Assembly: GCF_002994635.1 (NCBI RefSeq)
Contig: NZ_PVNL01000063.1
Span: 1 to 52,925 of the forward strand
Origin: Enhygromyxa salina
GTDB lineage: Bacteria; Myxococcota_A; Polyangia; Nannocystales; Nannocystaceae
DNA length: 52,925 nucleotides
Direction of reading: 5' to 3'
Shown: piece after piece, positions 46,056-52,925 of the stretch
Numbering within the stretch: the stretch's first letter is position 1
Layout: every line of letters begins with the position of its first letter
Notes under the pieces: model-generated
Told to the model about the DNA's origin: nothing
Databases searched by the model: none
The model's input: the letters and a program-made list of their open reading frames with translations, nothing else
Position numbers and translations under genes: made by a program

Positions 46056-46295
46056 TCAGGACGGCCAATCGTGAGGGTTGCTCACGACCACGACCTTGCG
46101 CGGCTTGTTGCCACCCGCGACGCTCTCGAGCTGCTCTTTGGACAACTCGACGAGCGGGAGCTCGCCATTCGCGACGAAGTCCGAGAACTCGTCGAGGGAA
46201 CACTCATTGCCAATCTTGTGAAAGACCGACCACTGCTCCTCGCTCATGGAGCGGGTGGCTTCATACAATTCGACCATGCTTACTTTTTTCTTCAT
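46056..46295 (-). CDS. RiPP precursor peptide with double-glycine leader
   Basis: The 79-residue product has a leader of 62 residues ending ELSKEQLESVAGG, the double-Gly cut site recognised by C39 peptidases, and a 17-residue core NKPRKVVVVSNPHDWPS. The leader start (MSEEQWSVFHKIG) and end resemble Nif11/NHLP-type leaders. The core has one Trp (77), one His, one Asp, one Ser plus the C-terminal Ser, Asn, Lys, Arg and Pro, many of which could be hydroxylated or prenylated; there is no Cys in the core. The ATG at 46295 has an AGAGGAAG ribosome binding site. An in-frame TTG upstream (46361) is not favoured. It precedes two oxygenase genes on the minus strand. Confidence 0.85.
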   Translation of the reverse strand: MKKKVSMVELYEATRSMSEEQWSVFHKIGNECSLDEFSDFVANGELPLVELSKEQLESVAGGNKPRKVVVVSNPHDWPS

Positions 46296-46339
46296 TTTCC
46301 TACTTCCTCTCGCCAGACCAAGGGGCGCTGGCGAGAGCG

Positions 46340-46368
46340 ACTCTAAGAACCCGCGGGTCACAATTCAA
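46340..46368 (-). promoter_or_regulatory. Probable promoter of the precursor-oxygenase transcript
   Basis: On the minus strand TTGAAT (complement of 46363-46368) and TAGAGT (complement of 46340-46345) are 17 bp apart, a sigma-70-like pair (TTGACA/TATAAT, four of six matches at each). The surroundings are AT-rich compared with the rest of the locus. The precursor ATG is 45 bp downstream of the -10 box. Confidence 0.45.
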
Positions 46369-46414
46369 CTTAAATTTTGGCATTTGCTCATATTTAAACG
46401 CTGTACTTCGGGTT

Positions 46415-46449
46415 GGGATGGCAACCATCCCCGCCCCCTCGACGGGGCG
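46415..46449. promoter_or_regulatory. Two adjacent hairpins before the prenyltransferase-like gene
   Basis: GGGATGG-CAA-CCATCCC (46415-46431) is followed directly by CGCCCC-CTCGAC-GGGGCG (46432-46449) and CTTTA. Seven- and six-pair stems back to back, 35 bp before the ATG at 46485, could act as a terminator or attenuator for transcription entering from the left, or as operators. No T-run long enough for a strong intrinsic terminator is seen. Confidence 0.45.
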
Positions 46450-46484
46450 CTTTACTGCTATTAGTGGACCATCAGGAGCCCTGA

Positions 46485-47558
46485 ATGAACGACTCGAGCA
46501 TGCGCGCAACCTTGGATTGTTTTGCTGACCTGTTGCCGACCGCGGTCCGCGACGCCGATGGCTACGCGCGAGTTCAGCGAACGCTCGGCGAGCTGCCGCA
46601 GGTGTTCATGAGCAACGGCTTCGGCATCGAACATGAGCTCGGCCTCCTCGACGACGCGCGCGGTCGCAACAGCTTGTCGGTCTCGATCGCAACCGAGCTG
46701 CCCGGCGTTGGCCGGCTCAACCTCGCCCGCGTGGTGACCAAGCACCTGCGCCCATGGTTCGCCGAGCCACGGTTTGCGGCCGGGTTCACGCGCGCGTGCG
46801 AGGCCCTCGTGGGTCATCGCCAGGCGCCAGTGTTCCCCGAGCGTTGCTACTTTGGGTTCGAGGTCGACGACGACGAGCGCCTGCGCATCGCTGGCGTGGT
46901 CTGGTCGTATTTCATGCACGCGGCCAGGCTCGGCGAGCACGAGCTCGGCGATCTATTCGCGCAGCTGCTCGGCCCAGGCTTCGACCCCGCAAACCCGTCG
47001 ATCGTGCGGCTGGCCGAGCTGTGTGGGTCCGTGCGGCCGCTCGAGATCGGTCACGGTATCCGCCGAGGACGCGAGCTGTTCAAGGCCTACCCGGCGCTGC
47101 GGTTCAGCGCCAGCGCGGCGCTGCTCGATGGCTTCGAGCACGACGCGGCGCGGAGCTTGCGTCCGGCGATCGAGCAGCTCGGTCGGGCGCTGCCGCAGTG
47201 GGACTGCTTTTGCCCCCTCGATGTCGTCGATGGCGAGCTCGTCAGGCTTGGCTTCGAATTCAATTTCGAAGAGCCCGGCGCGCGCGAGCGCTATCTCCCG
47301 GTCCTGTTCGACTCGCAGCTGGTCAGCGAGCGACTGCCCGAGTCGGCGCGCGCGGCCCTGGTTGCTGGTCTCGCCCGACCTCGCGTGACCCGGACCAACG
47401 CCCGTGGCGAGCGCTGCTCGTTCGAAGTCACGCACCTCAAGCTGTCGATCGATTGTCGGGGGCGGCTGGCGTGGAAGGCCTACTTCGCCTACCGAGCCCT
47501 CGATGCGTACCCGGCCACGATCCCGATCTTGACGCCGTGGACCGCGGCGATGGCCTGA
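46485..47558 (+). CDS. Putative ABBA-fold prenyltransferase (RiPP locus)
   Basis: The 357-residue protein has no motif that I can match outright. Its strand pattern, though, is that of ABBA-fold prenyltransferases: NSLSVSIATELP near residue 70 (NphB has a similar ELDFSISVP strand), YFGFEVDDDERLRI, LGFEFNFEEPG, and a final pair FEVTHLKLSIDCRG then WKAYFAYR with the Lys-x-Tyr pattern seen in DMATS/ABBA enzymes. Weak resemblance to cyanobactin peptide prenyltransferases (LLGPGFD region) was noted by eye. AGGAG lies 6 bp before the ATG. It is divergent from the precursor gene and probably modifies the peptide. Fold assignment is tentative. Confidence 0.5.
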   Translation: MNDSSMRATLDCFADLLPTAVRDADGYARVQRTLGELPQVFMSNGFGIEHELGLLDDARGRNSLSVSIATELPGVGRLNLARVVTKHLRPWFAEPRFAAGFTRACEALVGHRQAPVFPERCYFGFEVDDDERLRIAGVVWSYFMHAARLGEHELGDLFAQLLGPGFDPANPSIVRLAELCGSVRPLEIGHGIRRGRELFKAYPALRFSASAALLDGFEHDAARSLRPAIEQLGRALPQWDCFCPLDVVDGELVRLGFEFNFEEPGARERYLPVLFDSQLVSERLPESARAALVAGLARPRVTRTNARGERCSFEVTHLKLSIDCRGRLAWKAYFAYRALDAYPATIPILTPWTAAMA

Positions 47559-47707
47559 CCGAGGACAACGACGAGTACTGCGATGAGAACAAGCTCAACA
47601 AAGACATCGCCGAAGCGGGCGACCACTTTGGCTGGGCGCTGGCGGCAGGGGACTTCAACTGCGATGGGTTCGACGATCTGGCGATCGGTGTAACCCAACG
47701 AAGATAA
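47546..47707 (+). pseudogene. Fragment of an FG-GAP repeat protein gene
   Basis: A frame different from the prenyltransferase-like gene encodes EDNDEYCDENKLNKDIAEAG and then DHFGWALAAGDFNCDGFDDL-AIGV, a typical calcium-binding FG-GAP/integrin repeat blade of myxobacterial secreted proteins. It ends at a TAA (47705-47707), 6 bp before the next gene. The other blades and the signal peptide are missing. It marks a recombination scar at the right end of the RiPP locus. Confidence 0.7.
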
Positions 47708-47712
47708 CCAGG

Positions 47713-49854
47713 ATGTCCCAGGCATCGACGGTGTCGCCGAGCAGGATGACCTGTTCGGCTGCGCGCTCCACTCGTGACGTCGCGCGACCGCGCGTAGTCG
47801 ACACCGTCCGCTTATTCATGGTAGTGAAGGCCATGCTGGGCCTCGAGATCCTGCTCGTCGGCGGTGTCGTGTACGTCGCGCGCAGGCTCTACGAGCACCT
47901 CGCTGCGGAGCCCGAGCAACCTGCTGCCGAGTCTGCCCCTCGAGCCGACGACGCCGAGGCGACCCACGCGGCTGCAAGCGCCGAGAGCGACGGCGTGCGC
48001 GAAGGACACGCGCTGGCAGTCACAGGGCTCGGGCTGACGGCAGCCGGCGCGGTCTTGTGGGCGCCGGCGACATTGCTGGGAATCGGGTGCATTGTCTACA
48101 ATACGGTCGACGTGCTGCGCGGCGCGTGGCGCAAGTGGCAGGTAGAGCGGCGGATCGGTGCCGAGTTCGTAGATACCTCAGCGGTGCTAATTGCGCTCGG
48201 CGCCGGGCTGTATGTGCTGGGAGGGTTTGCGCAGTGGGTCTACTTCGTGGCGATTCGGCTGCGTGTCAACGCGAAGAGCCGCCTGCGCGACAACCTCGGG
48301 GGGATCGTCGCGGCGCCGCCGGCGGTCGCCTGGTGTCTCGTCGGCGAGTCCGAGATCGCCACGCCGGTCGACCGTGTGCGGGTCGGGGACCACGTCATCG
48401 TCGGAGCCGGCGAGCTGGTGCCGGTCGACGGCATCGTCGAGCGCGGCGAGGCAGCCATCGACCAGCGGTTTCTCACCGGCGAGGACCAGCCGGCCGAGAA
48501 GGTGCCGGGAGACGAAGTGCATGCGAGCACCGTCGTGCTTCGCGGTCGGGTCGTCGTCCGTGTCACGCGGACCGGAGCAGAGACCGCGGCGGCCCGCATC
48601 GAGGCCGCGCTCCGAGACACGATCGCCTACGAGCAGCAGCTCGAGCTACGCAGCGAGCTCGTGTCGGACCGCACGACCGTGCCCACCTTCGCCCTCGCTG
48701 CTGCGGCGGGCGTCCTGCAGGGCGTGCCGGCGCTGCTCGGGGTCATGTCGTCGAATTTCTCGTCGGCGCTGCGGTTGTTGAGTCCGTGGTCGATGCTCAA
48801 CTACATCGAGATCGCCGCGAACCGTGAGGTCCTCGTCAAGGACGGTCGGTCGCTCGAGACGCTGTCGCGGGTCGATACCGTCGTGTTCGACAAGACGGGC
48901 ACGCTGACGCTCGGCGAGCTGAAGGTCGCGGCGATCGTCCCGCTCGGTGGCGCGGACGAACGGGCCGTCCTCGCGTACGCGGGGGCGGTCGAGCAGCGCC
49001 AGAACCATGCGATCGCGCGGGCGATTGTGGCCGCGGCGGTCGCGAGCGAGGTCGTCCTCGCTCCCGCGACCGAGGTCGAGTACACGCTCGGTCATGGCGT
49101 TCGCGCCGAGGTCGGCGGCGAGGTGGTGTTCACGGGGAGCCAACGGTTCATGCACCAGCAGGGGATCGAGCTGCCCGACGCGGAGCAGGCGGACGCGGGG
49201 ATCCACTCGCGGGTGTGGGTCGCGGTCGACTCCGCGCCGATCGGGAGCCTGGTCCTCGCGCCGGTCGTCCGCCCGGAGGCGCGGGCGCTGATCGATCGCT
49301 TGCGCGCGCGCGGTCTCGCTATCCACGTCCTGTCGGGCGATCGGGAGGCCCCGACCCGCGCCCTCGCGGAGGCGCTGGGAATCCCGAATGTTCACGCCGA
49401 GCAGCTCCCGGAGGACAAGGGCCGGTTCATCGATACGCTGCACGCCGCCGGACGGACCGTCTGCTTCGTCGGCGACGGCATCAACGACGCGATCGCGCTC
49501 AAGAAAGCAGCGCTGTCAGTGTCGCTGCGCGACGCGGCGGCGCCGGCCGTCGCCAGCGCGCAGATGGTTCTCCTGGACGGGACGCTGCGAGGTCTCGCCG
49601 ACGTGTTCGACCTCGGGGACGCCTTCGCCCGCGACCAACGCTACAATACGGTGATCACGATGGGCTCGTCGGTCGTGTGCGTGGCCGGTGTGTTCATCGC
49701 TCACATCGGCCTGGCCACCATCAATCTGGCGTTCGTCGCCAGCACCGGTCTCGGTATCGCGGGAAACACGATTCCAATCTGGCGGTCACGCCGGCGCCAG
49801 CCCGACGACGAGCGCGTCGCGGAACCGGGCCTCACGGAAGTACCGGCGCTGTGA
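47713..49854 (+). CDS. P-type ATPase, heavy-metal-like, without CPC motif
   Basis: P1B-type layout: 713 residues from ATG 47713 (an ATG at 47818 would start just before the first span). TGE actuator motif at 255-257, phosphorylated Asp393 in DKTGTLT, GDGIND at 587-592, and membrane spans around them. The transport site before DKTGT reads LSPWSMLNY (357-360) where CPC, SPC or TPC is expected, and the P1B HP motif reads HA (His432-Ala433). There is no N-terminal metal-binding domain. Substrate is therefore unclear and may not be a soft metal. The gene overlaps a GNAT-like gene by 4 bp; P450 lies convergent. Confidence 0.85.
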   Translation: MSQASTVSPSRMTCSAARSTRDVARPRVVDTVRLFMVVKAMLGLEILLVGGVVYVARRLYEHLAAEPEQPAAESAPRADDAEATHAAASAESDGVREGHALAVTGLGLTAAGAVLWAPATLLGIGCIVYNTVDVLRGAWRKWQVERRIGAEFVDTSAVLIALGAGLYVLGGFAQWVYFVAIRLRVNAKSRLRDNLGGIVAAPPAVAWCLVGESEIATPVDRVRVGDHVIVGAGELVPVDGIVERGEAAIDQRFLTGEDQPAEKVPGDEVHASTVVLRGRVVVRVTRTGAETAAARIEAALRDTIAYEQQLELRSELVSDRTTVPTFALAAAAGVLQGVPALLGVMSSNFSSALRLLSPWSMLNYIEIAANREVLVKDGRSLETLSRVDTVVFDKTGTLTLGELKVAAIVPLGGADERAVLAYAGAVEQRQNHAIARAIVAAAVASEVVLAPATEVEYTLGHGVRAEVGGEVVFTGSQRFMHQQGIELPDAEQADAGIHSRVWVAVDSAPIGSLVLAPVVRPEARALIDRLRARGLAIHVLSGDREAPTRALAEALGIPNVHAEQLPEDKGRFIDTLHAAGRTVCFVGDGINDAIALKKAALSVSLRDAAAPAVASAQMVLLDGTLRGLADVFDLGDAFARDQRYNTVITMGSSVVCVAGVFIAHIGLATINLAFVASTGLGIAGNTIPIWRSRRRQPDDERVAEPGLTEVPAL

Positions 49855-50636
49855 TCAAGCAGATGATCGGCGAGATTGGCACGTTCAGCGGCTTCACGAT
49901 CCGCACCGCCACCGCGGCGGACGTGCCAGCGTTGGCGGCACTGGACCGCGCCCGATTCGGACCTTCGGGGATGGAGGTCTACGGCGAGGAGCACTTCCGG
50001 TGCTGGCTGGAAGTGAACCCCTGCGGGCTGCTCGTCGCAAGCCATGCGGGCGGCATCGTCGGCTATCGATACTCGCAGTACCTCGACTTCGACCTTGGAG
50101 ATATCGCCGGGCTGACTTGCAACGCCGCGTTCACGGACCGAGGGTTCACGCGCCGTACACATCAGGCCGGCGGCAACTCCATCAATGGGGTGAGCGTGTG
50201 CTCGTCGATGCCGGGGGCCGGCCGAGCCCTATTCGAGGTGATCTTCGAGCAGCTGCGGCGTGAGGGACGTCGATACTACTTCGGCTTCGCACGCATTCCC
50301 GGCTTCGCCGCGTACCGCGAGCGCCTTGGGGCCGCGGCGTCTCAGCTCGACCACGAGCGACTGGCGACCTGGTACGCGCTCTGCTGCGCCCGTCGGGTCG
50401 GGGGACTCGTGCACGACGGCGTGGCGTATGCGGGGACCGTTCGCCCGCCCGAACCGGAGGTCCCCGACCCGGTCCTCAGCAAGTATTTGAAGCATCCGAA
50501 GTTCGGCGTCGCGGCTGTCTTGCCCGACTGGATCGAGGATCCGGCGAGCCTGAACGTGGGGGTCATGGTGCTCTACGAGAACCCGAATTGCGCCGGCGGT
50601 GGCGTTGACGGAGCCGCTGCGTCGCTGCGTACGTAG
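49851..50636 (+). CDS. GNAT-fold N-acyltransferase-like protein
   Basis: From the GTG at 49851 (overlapping the ATPase stop) the 261-residue protein opens with IRTATAADVPALAALDRARF, the beta1-alpha1 of GNAT acetyltransferases, followed by GLLVASHAGGIVGYRYSQY and a CoA-loop-like stretch SSMPGAGRALFEVIFEQLRREG. The C-terminal half holds a variant fold with a GVMVLYEN strand seen in longer acyltransferases. Acyl donor and acceptor are unknown. Coupling to the ATPase suggests a joint function. An ATG at 49863 is an alternative start. Confidence 0.75.
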   Translation: MIKQMIGEIGTFSGFTIRTATAADVPALAALDRARFGPSGMEVYGEEHFRCWLEVNPCGLLVASHAGGIVGYRYSQYLDFDLGDIAGLTCNAAFTDRGFTRRTHQAGGNSINGVSVCSSMPGAGRALFEVIFEQLRREGRRYYFGFARIPGFAAYRERLGAAASQLDHERLATWYALCCARRVGGLVHDGVAYAGTVRPPEPEVPDPVLSKYLKHPKFGVAAVLPDWIEDPASLNVGVMVLYENPNCAGGGVDGAAASLRT

Positions 50637-50643
50637 GTGTTCG

Positions 50644-52020
50644 TCAGCGGGCTCGCAGGCGGGCGCGCAGCGGGCCGCTCGGACGCAGACTGATAGAGAA
50701 CCGCGGCTTCGGTTGGTCGCGCGGTGCGATCTCCGGGCGCCAGCGCTGGACCAGCGTCGCCAGGACCAGCACGGTCTCGAGCATGGCGAAGCGGTTGCCG
50801 ATGCACTGCCGCGGCCCGCCACTGAACGGGAAGTAGGCGAAACGCGGCAGCCGGGCCCCGAGGTCGTTCTCCCAGCGCTCGGGCAAGAACGCGAGCGGCT
50901 GCGGGAAATACCGCGGGTTGCGGTGTGCCGCCCATTGCACGAGCCACACCTGCGTACCGCGGGTCAGCGTCAACCCGTCGAGCTCGACGTCCTCGAGCGC
51001 CTCGCGGCCGATGGTCCAGATTGGCGGGTACAGGCGCATCGCCTCGAGGATCACTTGCTCGGTGTACGCGAGCTTGGGTGCGTCCTCGGCGGTCGCATCG
51101 CGCATGCCGAGCACCGCGTCCACCTCGCGCGTGAGCAGGTCCCACGCACTCGGCCGCCGCGACAGCAGCGCGAATACCCACGACAGCGTCATCGCAACGG
51201 TCTCGTGCCCGGCGATGTAGAAGATCAGCACCTCGGCCCGCAGCTGCTCGTCACTCAGCTGCGCGGGACACTCGTCGCGCGCCGCCATGAGCATGCCAAG
51301 CAAATCGAGCAGGTCGCCGCTGTCCCCGGACCCGCTGCGCCGCCGCTCGGCGATCACGGCGTCGACCTGCGCGTACATCCGCCGGCGTGCCGCCGCGAAT
51401 CGGCGGTTCTCCGGCAGCGGCAGCCGGCCCAGCCCGGGGAACACCGCGTGGCGCCAGTCAGCGTAGCGGGCCATCAGGGTCTCGAGCGCCGCGCCGAAGT
51501 CGTCGGCGTTCTGGACATGCTTCCCGCGCAGCAGGGTAGCGACGACGACGTCGCGAGTCAGGCGCATCAGCATGCCGTACAGATCCGCGACTTGTCCTTC
51601 GCGCCAAGCGGCCGCGTGGCGTCGTGCCGCCTCGACCATGCCCCCCGCGTAGTCGGCGATCCGATCGCGAGAAAACGCCGGCTGGACGAGCCGACGCTGG
51701 CGGCGCCAGAGCTCACCGTCGCTGACCAGCAGCCCGTTGCCGAGCAGCTCGGCGACGTCGCGGGTGATGCGGTCCTTCATGAAGCTGCGGCTCTGGGTCA
51801 CGAGCACCTGCTCGATCAGCTCCGGCGCCCGCGCGAGCACGACCCAGTCGCCTCCGAACCGCGCTCGCACCACGTCGGCACTGTCAAACGTGCGGGCCAT
51901 GAACCCGTCCGTGTCCAGCATCAGCTCCAAAGTGTTGCCGTAGCGCGTCAGACCGCGGAGTTCGGGCACAGGGGCACGTGGCACGGGCGCGAGGATAGGC
52001 GATCGGGCGGCGCTCGTCAT
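50644..52020 (-). CDS. Cytochrome P450
   Basis: The 458-residue P450 has all hallmarks: I-helix AGHETVAMTL, K-helix ExxR in EAMR, PERF-like LPERW, and the haem loop FSGGPRQCIGNRF with Cys406 as iron ligand. It is soluble (no N-terminal span) and resembles the CYP102/fatty-acid-type or terpene-type bacterial P450s; the substrate is unknown. It needs separate ferredoxin partners, which are not encoded nearby. The ATG at 52020 is preferred; an ORF upstream is not coding. It converges on the GNAT gene with a 7-bp gap. Confidence 0.93.
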   Translation of the reverse strand: MTSAARSPILAPVPRAPVPELRGLTRYGNTLELMLDTDGFMARTFDSADVVRARFGGDWVVLARAPELIEQVLVTQSRSFMKDRITRDVAELLGNGLLVSDGELWRRQRRLVQPAFSRDRIADYAGGMVEAARRHAAAWREGQVADLYGMLMRLTRDVVVATLLRGKHVQNADDFGAALETLMARYADWRHAVFPGLGRLPLPENRRFAAARRRMYAQVDAVIAERRRSGSGDSGDLLDLLGMLMAARDECPAQLSDEQLRAEVLIFYIAGHETVAMTLSWVFALLSRRPSAWDLLTREVDAVLGMRDATAEDAPKLAYTEQVILEAMRLYPPIWTIGREALEDVELDGLTLTRGTQVWLVQWAAHRNPRYFPQPLAFLPERWENDLGARLPRFAYFPFSGGPRQCIGNRFAMLETVLVLATLVQRWRPEIAPRDQPKPRFSISLRPSGPLRARLRAR

Positions 52021-52121
52021 CGAACAGGCGCCACGCCGAAGGCTCGTCACGCCGCGAGCTCGCGGGTCGAGTGTGGCGAGCTGCGCGTTCTGCTGCGTCG
52101 CGTGGACACAGGCAAATCGCA

Positions 52122-52814
52122 TCACGTGGGCAACTGGCAGGTTCCGACGTCCTCGAATCCGAACGGCGCCTCGCCGGCTTCGAACAGCGGAAGGCACTGG
52201 GTCCCGGGCAGCGCGTTGCACTGCGCACCATCGAGCTCGCAGACGGCCGTACAGCAAGCCGCATCGACGCAATCGGGCAGGCTTGCCCCGGGGATGCATA
52301 CGCCTCCCGGCGCGCAGTCGTTGATGTATTCGCAGGGCTCACCCAGGGGGATGAGCGAGGGCGACTGCGCGCACAGGAAATCCCCGTCGAAGATGTAGCA
52401 CCCGAATTGCTCACCCATGTTGCAGTCCTGCGCGACCGGGTCGCAGCCATCCACGCACAGGTTCCACACCGCGCCGGCGTCGACGGTGACACAGGTCGTA
52501 CCGGGAGCGCAGCTCGGCTCCGCCGAGCTTCCTTCGCAAAAGGCCGAACACTCGCCCGAGAGGCCCAGGTCCTGGTTCCAGCAGTAGCTATCCGCACCAC
52601 AATCGTCGGTCGCCTCGACCCTGCTGGCGAGCTTGCACGCGTCACCCGGCTGCCCAGCACCGAGCACCGGGACACACTTGTTGATGCTCGGTGCCGCGTT
52701 GTCCTCGGTCGTCGCGGGCACGCACTTTTGGTCCAGGGGGCAATCCTGCAGCCAGGGATCGCACAGCGCCACACCCTCGCCGTCGCCATCCCCACCATCG
52801 CCGTCGCCTACCAC
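52122..52814 (-). CDS. Cys-rich secreted protein, N-terminus missing or outside the window
   Basis: The 230 residues visible start with a Gly/Asp linker (VGDGDGGDGDGEG) and continue with many CxxxC and DxCxxG units (QDCPLDQKC, GADSYCWNQ, CEYINDCAPGGVCIPG, CVDAACCTAVC), the disulfide-rich repeat style of myxobacterial surface lipoproteins. No signal peptide is seen; the frame stays open to the window edge but the residues there look unlike a signal or linker, so the gene may be truncated by rearrangement near 52815 rather than simply continuing. Confidence 0.65.
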   Translation of the reverse strand: MVGDGDGGDGDGEGVALCDPWLQDCPLDQKCVPATTEDNAAPSINKCVPVLGAGQPGDACKLASRVEATDDCGADSYCWNQDLGLSGECSAFCEGSSAEPSCAPGTTCVTVDAGAVWNLCVDGCDPVAQDCNMGEQFGCYIFDGDFLCAQSPSLIPLGEPCEYINDCAPGGVCIPGASLPDCVDAACCTAVCELDGAQCNALPGTQCLPLFEAGEAPFGFEDVGTCQLPT

Positions 52815-52925
52815 GACACGGTGTTCACCTCCTACGCGACCACCGGGCCGATCCCGATCGTCTCCGAGGGCGGAGCCTCGAGCACCACGCCCGGGGTCGA
52901 CCTTCTGGCCCCCGGCGAGGTCCGC
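52803..52925 (+). CDS. Possible fragment of another gene at the right edge
   Basis: One plus-strand frame encodes about 41 residues of protein-like sequence (YHDTVFTSYATTGPIPIVSE then GGASSTTPGVDLLAPGEVR) to the window edge. It opposes the Cys-rich gene and starts in that gene's Gly/Asp linker, which suggests two gene pieces joined at about 52810. No start codon or family can be given. Confidence 0.3.

Noticed and set aside
50644..52020. P450 as part of the RiPP locus
   Set aside because: It is separated by an FG-GAP scrap and an ATPase-GNAT operon; distance and orientation give no link.

Overview
The window is very GC-rich DNA with dense, often overlapping genes. It looks like a myxobacterium, probably of the Nannocystis/Plesiocystis side. 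The reasons are an alternative complex III operon, soluble Ser/Thr kinases, many lipoproteins, a Cys-rich protein with a GDGD linker, remnants of kinase and FG-GAP genes, and several secondary-metabolism genes. This placement is an inference from gene content. I saw no rRNA, tRNA, CRISPR array or complete insertion sequence.

Layout. 1-540: the proline-rich end of an upstream gene and a doubtful small ORF. 540-10852: one tightly coupled plus-strand respiratory operon, actABCDEF (alternative complex III, quinol:cytochrome c/oxygen-reductase electron transfer), a one-span protein, then coxBACD (A2-type haem-copper oxidase). 10849-18590: an RRM protein, a Ser/Thr kinase with an FHA-like tail, a hydrolase-NatA-NatB export operon and a PLP decarboxylase. 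19142-21459: a HAD phosphatase next to a DxDD class II terpene cyclase. 21537-30697: housekeeping and metabolic genes (STAS-like protein, MurJ, TruA, PssA, Uma2, propeller lipoprotein, MFS, SDR, MDR). 30698-34196: a scrambled accessory zone with two HNH-gene copies flanking a lower-GC two-gene cassette, plus a decayed kinase gene. 34266-37188: a secreted protein, a membrane protein, and a divergent LysR/DoxX pair.

37239-47558 is the most interesting part: an apparently undescribed RiPP (ribosomally made, modified peptide) locus. A 79-residue precursor (46056-46295, minus strand) has a leader ending in Leu-rich ...VAGG and a 17-residue core. Around it lie a C39 peptidase-ABC exporter and an HlyD-like partner, a single-domain DxDD terpene-cyclase-like protein, a cupin-like protein, a SAM methyltransferase, two JmjC/cupin-8 Fe(II)/2-oxoglutarate oxygenases, and a protein that looks like an ABBA-fold prenyltransferase. 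The cupin-like protein and both oxygenases end in winged-helix segments that resemble RiPP recognition elements. The working hypothesis is a prenylated peptide whose prenyl group is then cyclised, i.e. a terpenoid-RiPP hybrid. The precursor, exporter and oxygenases are well supported; the prenyltransferase and the cyclisation chemistry are inference.

47546-52925: an FG-GAP gene fragment, a P-type ATPase lacking the usual Cys-Pro-Cys motif, a GNAT-like protein, a cytochrome P450 and the end of a Cys-rich protein that runs into the window edge.
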